Origin: Hoeflea ulvae | GTDB taxonomy: Bacteria; Pseudomonadota; Alphaproteobacteria; Rhizobiales; Rhizobiaceae | Direction: 5' to 3' | Length of the DNA stretch: 64,000 nt | Assembly: GCF_026619435.1 (NCBI RefSeq) | Contig: NZ_JAOVZQ010000001.1 | Span: 2,859,501 to 2,923,500, forward strand | In this document: positions 51,351 to 61,086 of the stretch, piece after piece | How the letters are laid out: the number at the start of each line of letters is the position of its first letter | Position numbering within the stretch: the first letter of the stretch is position 1 | The notes under the pieces: generated by a model | The model's database searches: none | What the model was told of the DNA's origin: nothing | Seen by the model: only the letters and a program-made list of their open reading frames with translations | Translations under genes and position numbers: made by a program

Positions 51351-51971
51351 TCAGGCCTTGCTCCAGGCCGGACGCTTCATCGTGAATGTCCGGGATGCAT
51401 CGGCATAATCCATATAGCCCAGCCGGCCGACAGGGGCGGCGATCGACATGTCGAGCATGCCGTCGACCAGCGCCGCTTCGTCGATATGGATGCCCATCAC
51501 CTGGCCGATGACGACGAAATTGCCGCTGGCCACGCCGCCGAGTCCCTTGGCTTCAAAGATCTCCGTGACCTGGCATTCCAGCGCCGCATAGGATTCGGCC
51601 ACATAAGGCGCATTGACCATCCGTCCCTCGGCCATTGCCAGGGCGGCGAATGCAAATTCGCTTTCGCCATAGGGGGCGTCGGCGGAGGACAGGTTCATCT
51701 TTTCAGCCAGGTTGCGGCTGACCATGCTTGCGGTGAAGACCCCGGTTTCCTCGACATTGCGCAAGGTGTCCTTGCGCCCGGAGGAAGAAAACATCACCAT
51801 TTTCGGACGATCGGAAATGGCGTTGAAATAGGAATACGGCGCCAGATTGACCGAGCCGTCGCTGCCCCTGCTGCCGATCCATCCTATCGGGCGCGGGCTG
51901 ACGATCGCCTTGAACGGGTCATGCGGCAGCCCGTGCTGATTGTCCTGTGTCGTGTAGAACAACGGGTTCAC
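51351..51971 (-). CDS. Flavin reductase-like (FMN-binding split barrel) protein
   Basis: A 206-residue protein of the flavin-reductase/PNPOx-like split-barrel fold: [30 protein letters not shown] with the FMN-binding region, [17 protein letters not shown] and [16 protein letters not shown]. It starts with GTG 51971 and shares a 4-base overlap with the nitroreductase gene. Probably provides reduced flavin or uses it for a small substrate. Substrate unknown. Confidence 0.88.
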   Translation of the reverse strand: MNPLFYTTQDNQHGLPHDPFKAIVSPRPIGWIGSRGSDGSVNLAPYSYFNAISDRPKMVMFSSSGRKDTLRNVEETGVFTASMVSRNLAEKMNLSSADAPYGESEFAFAALAMAEGRMVNAPYVAESYAALECQVTEIFEAKGLGGVASGNFVVIGQVMGIHIDEAALVDGMLDMSIAAPVGRLGYMDYADASRTFTMKRPAWSKA

Positions 51972-52546
51972 TCCCCTGCAAAAGTGACAATGTCGGCCAG
52001 ATCCGGCCGGGGGCGTTCGCCGGGATGCATTTTCGGCGTGCCGATATGGATGAAACCGGCCACCCGTTCGCCGGCAGCAACCCCGAGCAGCGGATGCACG
52101 CTCTCGTCAAAGGCGAACCATTCCGACAGCCAGTTGGCCGCATAGCCCAGCGCATTGGCCGCCATCAGCAGATTGAGGCAGACGGCGCCGGCGCTGAGCA
52201 CCTGTTCCCATTCGGGGATTTTGACATGCGGGGCTGCGCGCGAAATCACCGCGATCACCACCGGGGCGCGGGTCAGCCGGGAATGCTCGACCGCGATCAT
52301 CTCGTCATCCATGTCCGGCTTGTTAGCCATCGCAACCTTGGCCAGCTCCTGCGATATCCGCTCACGTTCGGCGCCGGCATAGACAATGAAGCGCCAGGGC
52401 GCCAGCTTGCCGTGATCGGGAACCCGGCTGGCAAGCCTGAGCATCTCCTCGATCTCGGGACGCGACGGACCCGGCTCGCTCATCTGGAACGCCGGAATCG
52501 ACCGGCGGGTTTCGAGATAGGTCTTCAGGGCGGCATTGACCGGCAT
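51968..52546 (-). CDS. Nitroreductase family protein (FMN)
   Basis: A ~192-residue nitroreductase: [42 protein letters not shown] with the FMN-phosphate region, and [22 protein letters not shown] and [10 protein letters not shown] toward the end. Reduces nitro or quinone groups with NAD(P)H. Met at 52546 is preferred because GAGGAAG lies just before it; an ATG at 52561 is in frame. Overlaps the flavin reductase, so both reading frames are probably made from one message. Confidence 0.9.
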   Translation of the reverse strand: MPVNAALKTYLETRRSIPAFQMSEPGPSRPEIEEMLRLASRVPDHGKLAPWRFIVYAGAERERISQELAKVAMANKPDMDDEMIAVEHSRLTRAPVVIAVISRAAPHVKIPEWEQVLSAGAVCLNLLMAANALGYAANWLSEWFAFDESVHPLLGVAAGERVAGFIHIGTPKMHPGERPRPDLADIVTFAGE

Positions 52547-52652
52547 GTCTTCCTCGTGCATTCAGGTTAAACAGGGTTTGGCCATGAATTTGCCATGGCG
52601 TTGGGGTCCAAGTGGCCCACTCGCATCCCGGAAGTCAACCGGACCGGACCGT

Positions 52653-53582
52653 ATGAACAGACTGTCACCATCCCTCCTTGCCTTGCTTGCAATCGCACAT
52701 GCGTCGGGGCCCGCCCAGGCGCAGGAAGCGTTTGGCGACGGCGCCCAGCCGAAGATCAACATGCCGGGCCTGAGCCAGTATGCACCGGCCGATGCGGCAG
52801 GCGCCGGCGCAGTCAACGGCCGCACCGTCCGGGTCGAAGCAGCACTGACCGAAGCCGGGGCACCGCTCAAATACGGCCTGACCTGGCGGATCTTTCATCC
52901 GATTCCGGGACCTGACGGCAAATTGCCGCTGCTGGCTTCGGCCGAGGGAGGCTCGGCGCAGTTCGAATTCGAACCCGGAGACTATTTCATCCATGTCGCA
53001 TTCGGCCGCGCCGGCGTGACCAAGAAGCTGACGGTGCCGAGAGACGGCCCGCTGGAAACCCAGCGCATGGTGCTTGAGGCAGGCGGGCTGGTGCTCAATG
53101 CCGTCTCCGGCATCGATGCCCGCATTCCGGTGAGCCAGTTGCGCTTCAATATCTACAAGGCCGATGAGAGCATCGACGGCGAACAGCAGCTTGTGGTCGA
53201 GGACGTCAAGCCCGACACCATTGTCCGGCTCAATGCCGGAACCTATCATATCGTCTCCGAATATGGCGCCGTCAACGCGGTGATCCGCTCCGACATCCGT
53301 GTCGAGGCCGGCAAGCTGACTGAGGCCATCATCCAGCACCGCGCCGCGCAATTGACGCTCAAGCTGGTCGCGGAAGAAGGTGGAGAGGCAATTGCCGATA
53401 CCGCCTGGTCGATCCTGACCTCGGGCGGCGACGTGGTGTCGGAAAGCGTCGGCGCCTTCCCGACGATCGTGCTGGCCGAAGGCGAATACACCGCGATTGC
53501 CCGCAACAAGACCAAGGTGTTCCAACGCGAATTCACCGTGGTTGCGGGGCAGAATTCCGATGTGGAAGTGCTGCTCAACTAG
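52653..53582 (+). CDS. Secreted protein with repeated beta domains
   Basis: A 309-residue protein with a Sec signal (MNRLSPSLLALLAIAHASGP, cut near AQA/QE). The mature part has three related beta-sandwich segments: GLTWRIFHPIPGPDGKLPLL with YFIHVAFGRAGVTKK, RFNIYKADESIDGEQQLVVED with YHIVSEYGAVN, and AWSILTSGGDVVSES with EGEYTAIARNKTKVFQ. It is probably periplasmic or surface-bound and may serve in adhesion or as a scaffold. Function unknown. Confidence 0.8.
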   Translation: MNRLSPSLLALLAIAHASGPAQAQEAFGDGAQPKINMPGLSQYAPADAAGAGAVNGRTVRVEAALTEAGAPLKYGLTWRIFHPIPGPDGKLPLLASAEGGSAQFEFEPGDYFIHVAFGRAGVTKKLTVPRDGPLETQRMVLEAGGLVLNAVSGIDARIPVSQLRFNIYKADESIDGEQQLVVEDVKPDTIVRLNAGTYHIVSEYGAVNAVIRSDIRVEAGKLTEAIIQHRAAQLTLKLVAEEGGEAIADTAWSILTSGGDVVSESVGAFPTIVLAEGEYTAIARNKTKVFQREFTVVAGQNSDVEVLLN

Positions 53583-53626
53583 GGCGCTGCGGCGTGCCTT
53601 GATTTTTTTCACCACTGCACGAATGG

Positions 53627-53659
53627 AAAACGGCGCGACGTAGGAAATACGCCGCGCCG
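53627..53659 (-). terminator. Terminator of thrS
   Basis: A 12-bp stem with one mismatch (53631-53642 with 53648-53659) and a 5-base loop; on the minus strand it is followed by TTTT (A run at 53627-53630). It lies just after the thrS stop at 53667. Confidence 0.8.
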
Positions 53660-53666
53660 CAGATCG

Positions 53667-55673
53667 TCAGGCTGAGCGTGCAGCCTTTTCCGCTTCCTTG
53701 CGAACCAGGTCCGGCGGCGTTGCCTCCTGCACCAGCTGCGAAATCGCCTCATCCAGCGTCATCGACACCTGATCGCGGCTGCCGAGCCGGCGCATGTTGA
53801 CCGCCTGTTCTTCCGCCTCGCGCATGCCGCAGACGAGGATCACCGGAACCTTGGCCAGCGAATGTTCGCGGACCTTGTAGTTGATCTTCTCGTTGCGGAA
53901 GTCAGTGTCGACCTGCAGGCCGGCATCGCGCAGTTTCTGCGCCACGGAAGCACCGTAATCATCGGCTTCCGAGGTGATCGTGGCCACGACAACCTGCAGC
54001 GGCGCAAACCACAGCGGCATGTGACCGGCATGGCTTTCGATCAAGATGCCGAGGAAGCGTTCCAGCGAACCGCAGATTGCCCGGTGCACCATCACCGGCT
54101 GCTTCTTTTCCGAATCCGAGCTGATATAGAAGGCGCCGAAGCGTTCGGGCAGATTGAAATCCACCTGGGTGGTGCCGCACTGCCATTCTCGGCCGATGGC
54201 GTCGCGCAAGGTGTATTCGAACTTGGGCCCGTAAAACGTGCCCTCGCCTTCATTGATGCCGGTCTTGATACGCCCGCCCGATTCGGCGGCCATCTTTTCG
54301 AGCACCTTCTTGAGAATGTCCTCGGCGTGATCCCACATCGCATCGGTGCCGACGCGCTTTTCCGGACGGGTGGCGAGCTTGACCACCACTTCCTCGAAGC
54401 CGAAATCGCGATAGACCGACATCATCAGATCATTGATCTTCAGGCATTCGGCCTCAAGCTGTTCCTCGGTGCAGAAAATATGCGCGTCGTCCTGCGTGAA
54501 GGCGCGCACCCGCATCAGCCCGTGCAGGGCGCCCGAAGGCTCATAGCGATGCACATTGCCGAATTCCGCCAGCCTGATCGGCAGGTCGCGGTAGGATTTG
54601 AGACCATGCTTGAAGATCTGCACATGGCCGGGACAATTCATCGGCTTGAGCGCAAAGATCCGGTTGTCGGCGGTATCGTCTTCGGGATGGGTGAAGGCAT
54701 GGGCGGATTTCACCGCAAACATGTTTTCCTGGTACCAGCCCCAGTGGCCGGAGGTTTCCCACAGGCTCTTGTCGAGGATCTGCGGTGCGTTGACCTCTTC
54801 ATATTCGCGGTCGAGCCGCCGCCGCATATAGGAAAGCAGGTTCTGGAACATGCGCCAGCCCTTGGAATGCCAGAAGACGACGCCCGGGCCCTCTTCCTGG
54901 AAATGGAACAGGTCCATTTCGCGGCCGAGCCGGCGGTGGTCGCGTTTCTCGGCTTCCTCGATCATGTGCAGATAGGCATCGAGTTCAGCCTGGTCCGCCC
55001 AGGCCGTGCCATAGATGCGGGTCAGCATCGGGTTGTTGGAATCGCCACGCCAATAGGCGCCGGCCACCTTCATCAGCTTGAAGGCGGTGCCGATCTGGCC
55101 GGTGGAAGCCATATGCGGGCCGCGGCACATGTCGAACCAGTCGCCCTGACGATAGATTTTCAGATCCTCGTCCGACTTGATCGATTCGATAAGCTCGACC
55201 TTGTAGCCCTCGCCCTTTTCCGCAAACACGCGCCTGGCCTCATCGCGCGACCAGACCTCCTTGGTGAAAGGCTTGTTGCGGGCGATGATCTCCTTCATCT
55301 TTTTCTCGATCACCGGCAGGTCTTCCGGCGTGAACGGCGCATTGCGGGCAAAGTCGTAATAGAAGCCGTTCTCGATCACCGGGCCGATGGTGACCTGGGT
55401 GCCGGGAAACAGTTCCTGCACGGCCTCGGCCATCACATGGGCCGCGTCATGCCGGATCAGCTCCAGCGCACGCGGATCGGTGCGGGTGACGATTTCAAGC
55501 CGGCCTTCGCGGACCGGATCGCTCAGATCGGTGAGTTCACCGTCAAGCGCAATCGCCACAGCTTTCTTGGCCAGCGATTTGGAGATCGATTCGGCGACTT
55601 CGCGGCCGGTCGTGCCGGCCGGATATTCGCGCTTGGAGCCATCGGGAAAAGTAAGGGATACGGCGGATGCCAT
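53667..55673 (-). CDS. thrS: Threonyl-tRNA synthetase
   Basis: Charges tRNA-Thr; cytosolic. The 668 residues start with a TGS domain ([21 protein letters not shown]), then the editing domain with the HxxxH pair ([11 protein letters not shown]) and the class II catalytic core (motif 2 [20 protein letters not shown], motif 3 [12 protein letters not shown]), ending in an anticodon-binding domain. ATG 55673 has AAGGAGAG upstream; an earlier start at 55703 is possible. Position beside yidD and folE is typical of the order. Confidence 0.97.
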   Translation of the reverse strand: MASAVSLTFPDGSKREYPAGTTGREVAESISKSLAKKAVAIALDGELTDLSDPVREGRLEIVTRTDPRALELIRHDAAHVMAEAVQELFPGTQVTIGPVIENGFYYDFARNAPFTPEDLPVIEKKMKEIIARNKPFTKEVWSRDEARRVFAEKGEGYKVELIESIKSDEDLKIYRQGDWFDMCRGPHMASTGQIGTAFKLMKVAGAYWRGDSNNPMLTRIYGTAWADQAELDAYLHMIEEAEKRDHRRLGREMDLFHFQEEGPGVVFWHSKGWRMFQNLLSYMRRRLDREYEEVNAPQILDKSLWETSGHWGWYQENMFAVKSAHAFTHPEDDTADNRIFALKPMNCPGHVQIFKHGLKSYRDLPIRLAEFGNVHRYEPSGALHGLMRVRAFTQDDAHIFCTEEQLEAECLKINDLMMSVYRDFGFEEVVVKLATRPEKRVGTDAMWDHAEDILKKVLEKMAAESGGRIKTGINEGEGTFYGPKFEYTLRDAIGREWQCGTTQVDFNLPERFGAFYISSDSEKKQPVMVHRAICGSLERFLGILIESHAGHMPLWFAPLQVVVATITSEADDYGASVAQKLRDAGLQVDTDFRNEKINYKVREHSLAKVPVILVCGMREAEEQAVNMRRLGSRDQVSMTLDEAISQLVQEATPPDLVRKEAEKAARSA

Positions 55674-55837
55674 GGCAGTCTCTCCTTGTTCCAGTCCCGC
55701 CAACGAACGCGGGTGGTTGAGTCATGATGTGTGTGTCGCGGCGTTTACGCGATTTGCCGGTGTGCATCAAGTACGAGCCCTTGCCTGATCCAGCCTGGGC
55801 TGGCAAGCCAATGCCTTATCCTTAGATATGACTGTTT

Positions 55838-56161
55838 TCAGCCGCCACACCGGTGTCCGACCGAGGCAAAGCGCCACGGCGCCCACCAGGTGAGCCGCGC
55901 GTCAAGCTCAACCGGCACATTGTCGATGCCGTGGGTTCCGCCCGGGCCGCAGCGCCCTACCCGGAACAGCGCCAGCCAGCCGCCCTTCCACAATCCGTGC
56001 CGGGCAATCGCCTCATAGCCATATTCGGAACAGGTCGGCAGATGGCGGCAGGAATTGCCGATGAAACCCGAAAGCGTGAGCTGGTAGAGCCGCACCAGCG
56101 CGGTGCCGAACAGCCGGCCCGGGGTTTTGCGCCAATGACCGGAAAAATTACGGCTGGTCAT
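55838..56161 (-). CDS. yidD: YidD membrane-protein insertion efficiency factor
   Basis: A 107-residue protein of the YidD family: ALVRLYQLTLSGFIGNSCRHLPTCSEYGYEAIARHGLWKG with the conserved C-x5-TCS-Y pattern, then GRCGPGG. It helps YidC insert inner-membrane proteins and associates with the membrane by an N-terminal amphipathic helix. Its ATG (56161) overlaps the HepT stop by 4 bases, so its translation is coupled to the toxin gene, an unusual partner for yidD. Confidence 0.93.
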   Translation of the reverse strand: MTSRNFSGHWRKTPGRLFGTALVRLYQLTLSGFIGNSCRHLPTCSEYGYEAIARHGLWKGGWLALFRVGRCGPGGTHGIDNVPVELDARLTWWAPWRFASVGHRCGG

Positions 56162-56517
56162 GGATCCCCCAAAACAGCAATCACCGATCTTCGCAACTCG
56201 GGTATGGCAGTGCATGCCGTCTTGTACAAAATGCCCAGATCGACCTGATCGTAGCCATGAACTAGCCTGTTGCGCATCGCATAGGCGTCAGCAAGCCTCA
56301 TTTCTGGATTGTCGCGCACGAAATCCGGCCATTTACTGAGCAGCCGGCCCGCGAGTTCGCCCACCTGTTCGACAGCTTTGGAGACCGCAAGGTGCCGAAT
56401 CTCATCTCTTTCAAATTCGTCGAACCCGCTGCCGGAAGCGATTGCCTCTGCTTTCCCGCACCACATTTCGAGGCTAGCAAGTAGCGCGTTGAGTTTCCTG
56501 TCGGCGCCTGAGATCAT
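56158..56517 (-). CDS. hepT: HepT-like HEPN toxin
   Basis: A 119-residue HEPN-domain RNase toxin (DUF86/HepT). The active motif R-x4-H is in MRNRLVHGYD (Arg82, His87, Tyr89), preceded by helices ERDEIRHLAVSKAVEQVGELAGRLL. HepT cleaves RNA unless it is AMPylated by its MntA antitoxin. It begins in a 4-base overlap with mntA and ends in a 4-base overlap with yidD, so the toxin is between its antitoxin and a core gene in one coupled message. Confidence 0.9.
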   Translation of the reverse strand: MISGADRKLNALLASLEMWCGKAEAIASGSGFDEFERDEIRHLAVSKAVEQVGELAGRLLSKWPDFVRDNPEMRLADAYAMRNRLVHGYDQVDLGILYKTACTAIPELRRSVIAVLGDP

Positions 56518-56804
56518 AAGGCAACAAGATCGTCGGCGAGAAGGCGCAGGTTCAGGTCCGAAAATTCTCCCTCGGTCCGGACATCCACCTTGACGCCCAT
56601 CAGCGCGCTCAGGTCGCGTTCGAGCACTGCAAGATCGAAATAGGTGAGATCGCCGGTCCGTTTCACAAGAATGTCCAGGTCGCTTCGTTCCGTGTCGGCG
56701 TTGCGCGCGGCTGAGCCGAATATACGCGGATTTTCCAGCGGATAACGCGCTATGATTGCCTTTGCATCACTGCGATGCCTTTCAACAGCTTCAGATGGAC
56801 GCAT
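56514..56804 (-). CDS. mntA: MntA-like nucleotidyltransferase antitoxin
   Basis: A 96-residue minimal nucleotidyltransferase. Motif GSAARNADTERSDLDILV (residues 30-47) supplies the Gly-Ser and two Asp metal ligands, with a third acidic residue in KVDVRTEGEF. In MntA-HepT systems it AMPylates the toxin tyrosine and thereby disarms it. It lies ahead of hepT with an ATGA overlap and was most likely inserted between yidD and the IscU-like gene. Confidence 0.9.
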   Translation of the reverse strand: MRPSEAVERHRSDAKAIIARYPLENPRIFGSAARNADTERSDLDILVKRTGDLTYFDLAVLERDLSALMGVKVDVRTEGEFSDLNLRLLADDLVAL

Positions 56805-56816
56805 GGCAGTCCTCCT

Positions 56817-57266
56817 TCAGGCCGCCGCCTCGGCAGCCCGCCGCGCCTCGATCTGGTCAAGGCAATCAACGACCGCGTCAAAGGTCAGCAGCGTCGAGGC
56901 GTGCCGCGCCCGGTATTCGCGCACCGGTTCGAGGAATTTGAGATCGGCAAAGCGGCCTTCGGGGGCGGGACCGTTCTCCTTGAGCATCTTGCGCATGGTC
57001 TCGTGCACCTCGCGCAGTTCGGCAGCGGTTGCGCCGATGATGTTGCCGGCCATGATCGAGGACGATGCCTGACCCAGCGCGCAGGCCTTGACGTCATGGG
57101 CGAAGTCGGTGACCTGGTCGCCCTCCATCTTCAGCCAGACCTTGACCTTGGAGCCGCAGAGTTTCGAATGCGCCGAGGCTTCCGCATCCGCGTCCTCGAG
57201 CTTGCCGATGCGCGGAATGTTGCCGGCGAAATCCAGGATCCGGGCGTTGTAGACATCATCGATCAT
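56817..57266 (-). CDS. IscU/NifU-like iron-sulfur cluster scaffold protein
   Basis: A 149-residue IscU-type scaffold. Cluster ligands are placed as expected: Cys37 in SKLCGSKVKVWLKM, Cys62 in VKACALGQASSS and a third Cys in VVDCLDQIE. It starts MIDDVYNARILDFAGN. It would assemble and hand on Fe-S clusters with a cysteine desulfurase that is not in this window. The ATG at 57266 is chosen. It is divergent from folE, and in related genomes it sits directly upstream of yidD; here the MntA-HepT pair lies between. Confidence 0.9.
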   Translation of the reverse strand: MIDDVYNARILDFAGNIPRIGKLEDADAEASAHSKLCGSKVKVWLKMEGDQVTDFAHDVKACALGQASSSIMAGNIIGATAAELREVHETMRKMLKENGPAPEGRFADLKFLEPVREYRARHASTLLTFDAVVDCLDQIEARRAAEAAA

Positions 57267-57580
57267 CAATTCGGACCTTTTCACATCATTCCGGTCCCGT
57301 GGTCCGGGTCCCGGCATCTGGGCCTTGGCAGTCATCCTGCGGCAAGAGGTGACGGTATCGCATCTCGACGCGCGCCTGAGAAACACTATATAGTGTGTTC
57401 AAGGCGTTCGGCAAAACCTGTTTGTCGCGCGCTGAGGGAAACCGTGCCGGAGGGGTTCTCCCCGAAAGCCCCGGAGCCCGCCGGACATGCAGGCACTGTC
57501 CTGCAATCGTGTCTGTCCGCGTGGTCCGATAAAATGCGAGCAACGTAAAGGGATGCAGATCCCCCGCGGAGACCACGTCA
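57267..57580. other. Divergent IscU-like/folE control region
   Basis: About 310 bases. The only structural feature is a perfect 14-bp palindrome, listed separately. No RNA or small gene was recognised. Confidence 0.5.
57383..57396. promoter_or_regulatory. 14-bp palindrome ACACTATATAGTGT
   Basis: A perfect palindrome without a spacer, in the AT-rich middle of the region between the divergent IscU-like and folE genes. It may be an operator or part of overlapping -10 elements; the regulator is unknown. Confidence 0.55.
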
Positions 57581-58189
57581 ATGGATGCCATCGTGAACAA
57601 AATGTCCGACAAGGACAAGGACAACCGGCCCACCCAGGCCGAGGCCGAGGAAGCCGTGCGCACGCTGCTGCGCTGGACCGGCGACGACATCACCCGCGAG
57701 GGCCTGCTTGATACGCCCAAACGCGTGGTCAAGGCCTACAAGGAGCTGTTTTCGGGCTATGACCAGGATGCAGAGGAAGAGCTCGGCCGCACCTTCGAGG
57801 AAGTGGCCGGCTATGACGACATCGTCCTGATCAAGGACATTCCGTTCTTTTCCCATTGCGAACACCACATGGTGCCGATCATCGGCAAGGCGCATGTCGC
57901 CTATCTGCCTGACGGCAAGGTGCTTGGCCTGTCGAAGATTGCCCGGGTGGTGGAGATTTTCGGCCGCCGGCTGCAGACCCAGGAAACCATGACCGCCCAG
58001 GTCGCCCATTCCATTGATGAAACCCTGCAGCCACGCGGTGTTGCGGTGATGATCGAGGCCGAGCATATGTGCATGGCGATGCGCGGCATCCAGAAGCAAG
58101 GCTCGACAACCATAACCACGACCTTTACAGGCGCATTCAAACAGGACCCGCACGAACAGGTCCGATTTATCACTTTGATCCGGGGTTGA
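57581..58189 (+). CDS. folE: GTP cyclohydrolase I
   Basis: First enzyme of tetrahydrofolate synthesis: GTP to dihydroneopterin triphosphate. The 202 residues contain the zinc ligands and active site: [22 protein letters not shown] (Cys and His), [38 protein letters not shown] (Cys) and GAFKQDP. Cytosolic homodecamer. hisI follows 27 bases later on the same strand. Confidence 0.98.
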   Translation: MDAIVNKMSDKDKDNRPTQAEAEEAVRTLLRWTGDDITREGLLDTPKRVVKAYKELFSGYDQDAEEELGRTFEEVAGYDDIVLIKDIPFFSHCEHHMVPIIGKAHVAYLPDGKVLGLSKIARVVEIFGRRLQTQETMTAQVAHSIDETLQPRGVAVMIEAEHMCMAMRGIQKQGSTTITTTFTGAFKQDPHEQVRFITLIRG

Positions 58190-58216
58190 GGCTGAACTCC
58201 GTTGCAGGAGGTCCCC

Positions 58217-58666
58217 ATGTCCGGAACGTCGAAAACCCCAACTGATGCGAAAACAGAGCTTGAGGAAGGCTCGGTGCTGGCGCCGCGCTTTGACGCCAAC
58301 GGCCTGATCACTGCAGTGGTTGCCGACAGCCGCGACAATGCGGTGCTGATGCTGGCACATATGAATGACCAGGCCCTGAAGCTGACCATCGAAACCGGCA
58401 TCGCTCATTACTGGAGCCGCTCGCGCCAAAACCTTTGGAAAAAGGGCGAGACCTCGGGCAATGTGCAGATGGTCGAGGAAATCCGCGTCGATTGCGACCA
58501 GGACGCGGTGCTGCTCAAGGTCCGTGTCGGCGGCGCCGACGCCACCTGCCACACCGGCCGCCGGTCGTGTTTTTACCGCAGAATCGTCACCGGCGATGGC
58601 GAGCCACAGCTTGAAACCGATTCCAGCCCGCTGTTTGATCCCTCGACCGTGTATAAGGATCAGTAG
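58217..58666 (+). CDS. hisI: Phosphoribosyl-AMP cyclohydrolase
   Basis: Third step of histidine synthesis: opens the purine ring of phosphoribosyl-AMP. The 149 residues end in the metal-binding region [12 protein letters not shown]...[11 protein letters not shown] with the Asp ladder and Cys ligands, preceded by [30 protein letters not shown] precedes ATG 58217. It is monofunctional (no HisE domain). Placed after folE as in related genomes. Confidence 0.97.
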   Translation: MSGTSKTPTDAKTELEEGSVLAPRFDANGLITAVVADSRDNAVLMLAHMNDQALKLTIETGIAHYWSRSRQNLWKKGETSGNVQMVEEIRVDCDQDAVLLKVRVGGADATCHTGRRSCFYRRIVTGDGEPQLETDSSPLFDPSTVYKDQ

Positions 58667-58721
58667 CAGGGGATCCCTGGAGGCCTCGGCGCCGGGACAT
58701 GCTCAGGAAGGTTGAAGACAC

Positions 58722-59351
58722 ATGCCGATGGAGACCTATCTGATCTATCTCGCGGCTGTTGCGGTGTTCTTCGCCACGCCGCCCGACACGAGCCAGTTGC
58801 TGATCATCTCCAACAGCATTCGTCACGGATTGCGCAAGAGCGCCTATACGATTGCCGGTGACCTGACGGCAAACTGCCTGCAGATGAGCGGCGCTGCCTT
58901 TGGTCTTGCGGCCGTCATCGCAACCTCGGCAACCGCCTTTGTCTGGATCAAATGGCTCGGCGTCGCCTATCTCGTCTGGATCGGGGTCCAGCTTGTACTC
59001 GCGAAACCTCATGCCAGCGGGGTCGCGGCCAATGCGTCGGGCGAAAAATTCCGTCTGTTCCGGCAAGGTTTTGTCACCTCGATGGCCAATCCCTTCGCCG
59101 TTGTGTTCTTCGGCGCCCTGTTTCCGCAATTCATCGATCCGGCGTTTCCGGTGCTGCCGCAGCTGTTCATTCTGGGACTGACCTATATTGCGGTCGACGG
59201 CGCCATCCTGCTGCTGTGGGGATGGATGGGCCTGCGCGCAGCGACGGCACTGAAACGGCTTTCGTACGCAATGGTCAACAAGGTCTGCGGCGGCCTGATG
59301 ATTGCCGCAGCAGCTCTGCTTGCCGGCAAGGATTTCCAGCCGCAGCGATAA
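58722..59351 (+). CDS. LysE/RhtB family amino-acid exporter
   Basis: A 209-residue transporter with six predicted helices. It begins METYLIYLAAVAVFFATPPDTSQLLIISNSIRHGLRKSAY, the RhtB-type start in which PPDTSQLL replaces the usual PGP, and continues with KWLGVAYLVWIGVQLVLAK, FRQGFVTSMANPFAVVFF and YIAVDGAILLLWG. It exports an amino acid or related compound; substrate unknown. Confidence 0.9.
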   Translation: MPMETYLIYLAAVAVFFATPPDTSQLLIISNSIRHGLRKSAYTIAGDLTANCLQMSGAAFGLAAVIATSATAFVWIKWLGVAYLVWIGVQLVLAKPHASGVAANASGEKFRLFRQGFVTSMANPFAVVFFGALFPQFIDPAFPVLPQLFILGLTYIAVDGAILLLWGWMGLRAATALKRLSYAMVNKVCGGLMIAAAALLAGKDFQPQR

Positions 59352-59484
59352 CGACATCGTCGTCACCAGGGCGGAGGTGTTCCAGTTCGGGGCAAATTTT
59401 GCTTTTCTTCACCAAATTGAAACCCAAAACTGATGTCATTCGTTTCAAACGCGGGGGAAATGTTCGGCCGAAAGGAAAGCAAGC

Positions 59485-60471
59485 ATGCTGAACTGGAACA
59501 TGAACAGACCCATCGAGCCACGCATGGCGGCTCCGCGCAGCACCATTGAGGTGACACCGCCCCTTATTCCAACGCTTGGCACTATGAAACACATCGGCCC
59601 TCAAAAACCTCGTATCGCCCTGGCCCTGGGGGGCGGCGCAGCCCGCGGATGGGCGCATATCGGCGTCCTGCGCGCGCTTGACGAGGCCGGCGTCGAGGTC
59701 TCGATGATCGCCGGAACCTCCATCGGCGCCCTGGTCGGCGGCTGCTATCTGGCCGGGCGGCTGGACGAGCTGGAAACCTTTGCCCGCAGCCTGACCATGC
59801 GCCGCATTGCCGGGCTTCTGGATTTCGCCATCGGCGGCGGCGGGCTGTTTGGCGGCATGCGGCTCAACGACCGGATGCAGGAGCACCTCGTCGGCATCAA
59901 TATCGAGGATCTCGACCGCACCTTCGTCGCGGTCGCGGCCGAGCTCAACACCGGTCACGAGGTCTGGATCTCGAAGGGATCGCTGATCACCGGGATCCGC
60001 GCATCCTATGCGCTGCCGGGCATTTTCGAGCCGGTTCGCTGCAACAATCGCACCCTGCTTGACGGCGCTCTGGTCAATCCGGTGCCGGTCTCGGTCTGCC
60101 GCGCCCATGAACAGCCGCTGGTGGTCGCGGTCAACCTGCACTACGATCTCTATGGCCGTTCGGCCGTGGTCAAGCACACGGCCAGTGATCCGGTAAGCGA
60201 GGAGCCCGCCGGCAAACGGCAGAGAAAGCCGCGCGAAAGCCGGCTCGGCATGACCGCGGTAATGGTGCAGGCCTTCAACATCATTCAGGACCGGATCTCA
60301 CGCGCCCGCCTGGCCGGAGATCCGCCGGACCTGTCGCTGCATCCCAGACTGGCCGACATCGGACTGTCCGAGTTTCACCGCGCCAGCGAAGCCATTGATC
60401 GCGGCTATCAGGAAACCGTCAACAAGCTCGGCGAAATCACCCGCATGCAGGCAACGCTGACGCCGCTCTGA
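59485..60471 (+). CDS. Patatin-like phospholipase (RssA type)
   Basis: A 328-residue patatin-like hydrolase. After a ~42-residue leader: oxyanion motif GGGAARGWAHIGVLRAL, nucleophile GTSIGALVGG, and catalytic Asp in LLDGALVNPVP. It cleaves acyl esters of phospholipids, probably at the cytoplasmic face. An ATG 99 bases further in (at 59584, TMKHIGPQKPR) would remove the leader, but the first ATG has AAGGAAAG before it. Confidence 0.9.
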   Translation: MLNWNMNRPIEPRMAAPRSTIEVTPPLIPTLGTMKHIGPQKPRIALALGGGAARGWAHIGVLRALDEAGVEVSMIAGTSIGALVGGCYLAGRLDELETFARSLTMRRIAGLLDFAIGGGGLFGGMRLNDRMQEHLVGINIEDLDRTFVAVAAELNTGHEVWISKGSLITGIRASYALPGIFEPVRCNNRTLLDGALVNPVPVSVCRAHEQPLVVAVNLHYDLYGRSAVVKHTASDPVSEEPAGKRQRKPRESRLGMTAVMVQAFNIIQDRISRARLAGDPPDLSLHPRLADIGLSEFHRASEAIDRGYQETVNKLGEITRMQATLTPL

Positions 60472-60496
60472 GCAGCCAGACGCAAGTCGGCCTGGC

Positions 60497-60925
60497 TCAA
60501 CCGGCGATATAGGCCTTGATGTCCTCGGCCTCGCGCTCGACATCCTCGATTCGCCGCCGGACGACGTCGCCGATCGAAATGATGCCGATCAGCTTGCCGT
60601 CTTCCTCGACCGGCATGTGCCGGAACCGGCCATTGGTCATCAATTCCATCACCTGGTTGATCGAATGGGATTCGCCGCAGGTCGTGACCTTTGCGGTCAT
60701 GATCGCCGAAATCGGCGCACTGAGTGCACCGGCACCCTTGCTCGCAACCGCACGGACAATATCGCGTTCGGACAGGATCCCGGCGATCTTGCCGTCCGGA
60801 TCGGTCACGACAACCGCGCCGATCTTGTTGTCGGACAGGAACCGGACCGCCTCTTCCGTTCCCATCGACGGATCGACGGAGACCACGTTGCGGCCCTTCT
60901 GGTCAAGTATCTGTTTAACAGTCAT
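60497..60925 (-). CDS. CBS domain protein
   Basis: A 142-residue protein consisting of two CBS units (about 1-60 and 75-130): MTVKQILDQKGRNVVSVDPS, AVVVTDPDGKIAGILSERDIVRAV, AIMTAKVTTCGESHSINQVM and GKLIGIISIGDVV. CBS pairs bind adenine nucleotides or SAM and act as energy sensors. AGGAGG precedes the ATG. It lies between patatin and rhomboid genes; partner unknown. Confidence 0.92.
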   Translation of the reverse strand: MTVKQILDQKGRNVVSVDPSMGTEEAVRFLSDNKIGAVVVTDPDGKIAGILSERDIVRAVASKGAGALSAPISAIMTAKVTTCGESHSINQVMELMTNGRFRHMPVEEDGKLIGIISIGDVVRRRIEDVEREAEDIKAYIAG

Positions 60926-61086
60926 GCAGTCCTCCTCCGCAGGATTGTCCAGTGCGCGCGCCCCGCATCGGGCGGCACGAGCAGACTGCATGGTGCGCCG
61001 GAACCCCCCTGTTTGCAACCCTCTGGATCGCCCCTGAACCCGCCGCAATCCCGGACCGCGACCAATGTCCCGGTCCGGCACAGGAG

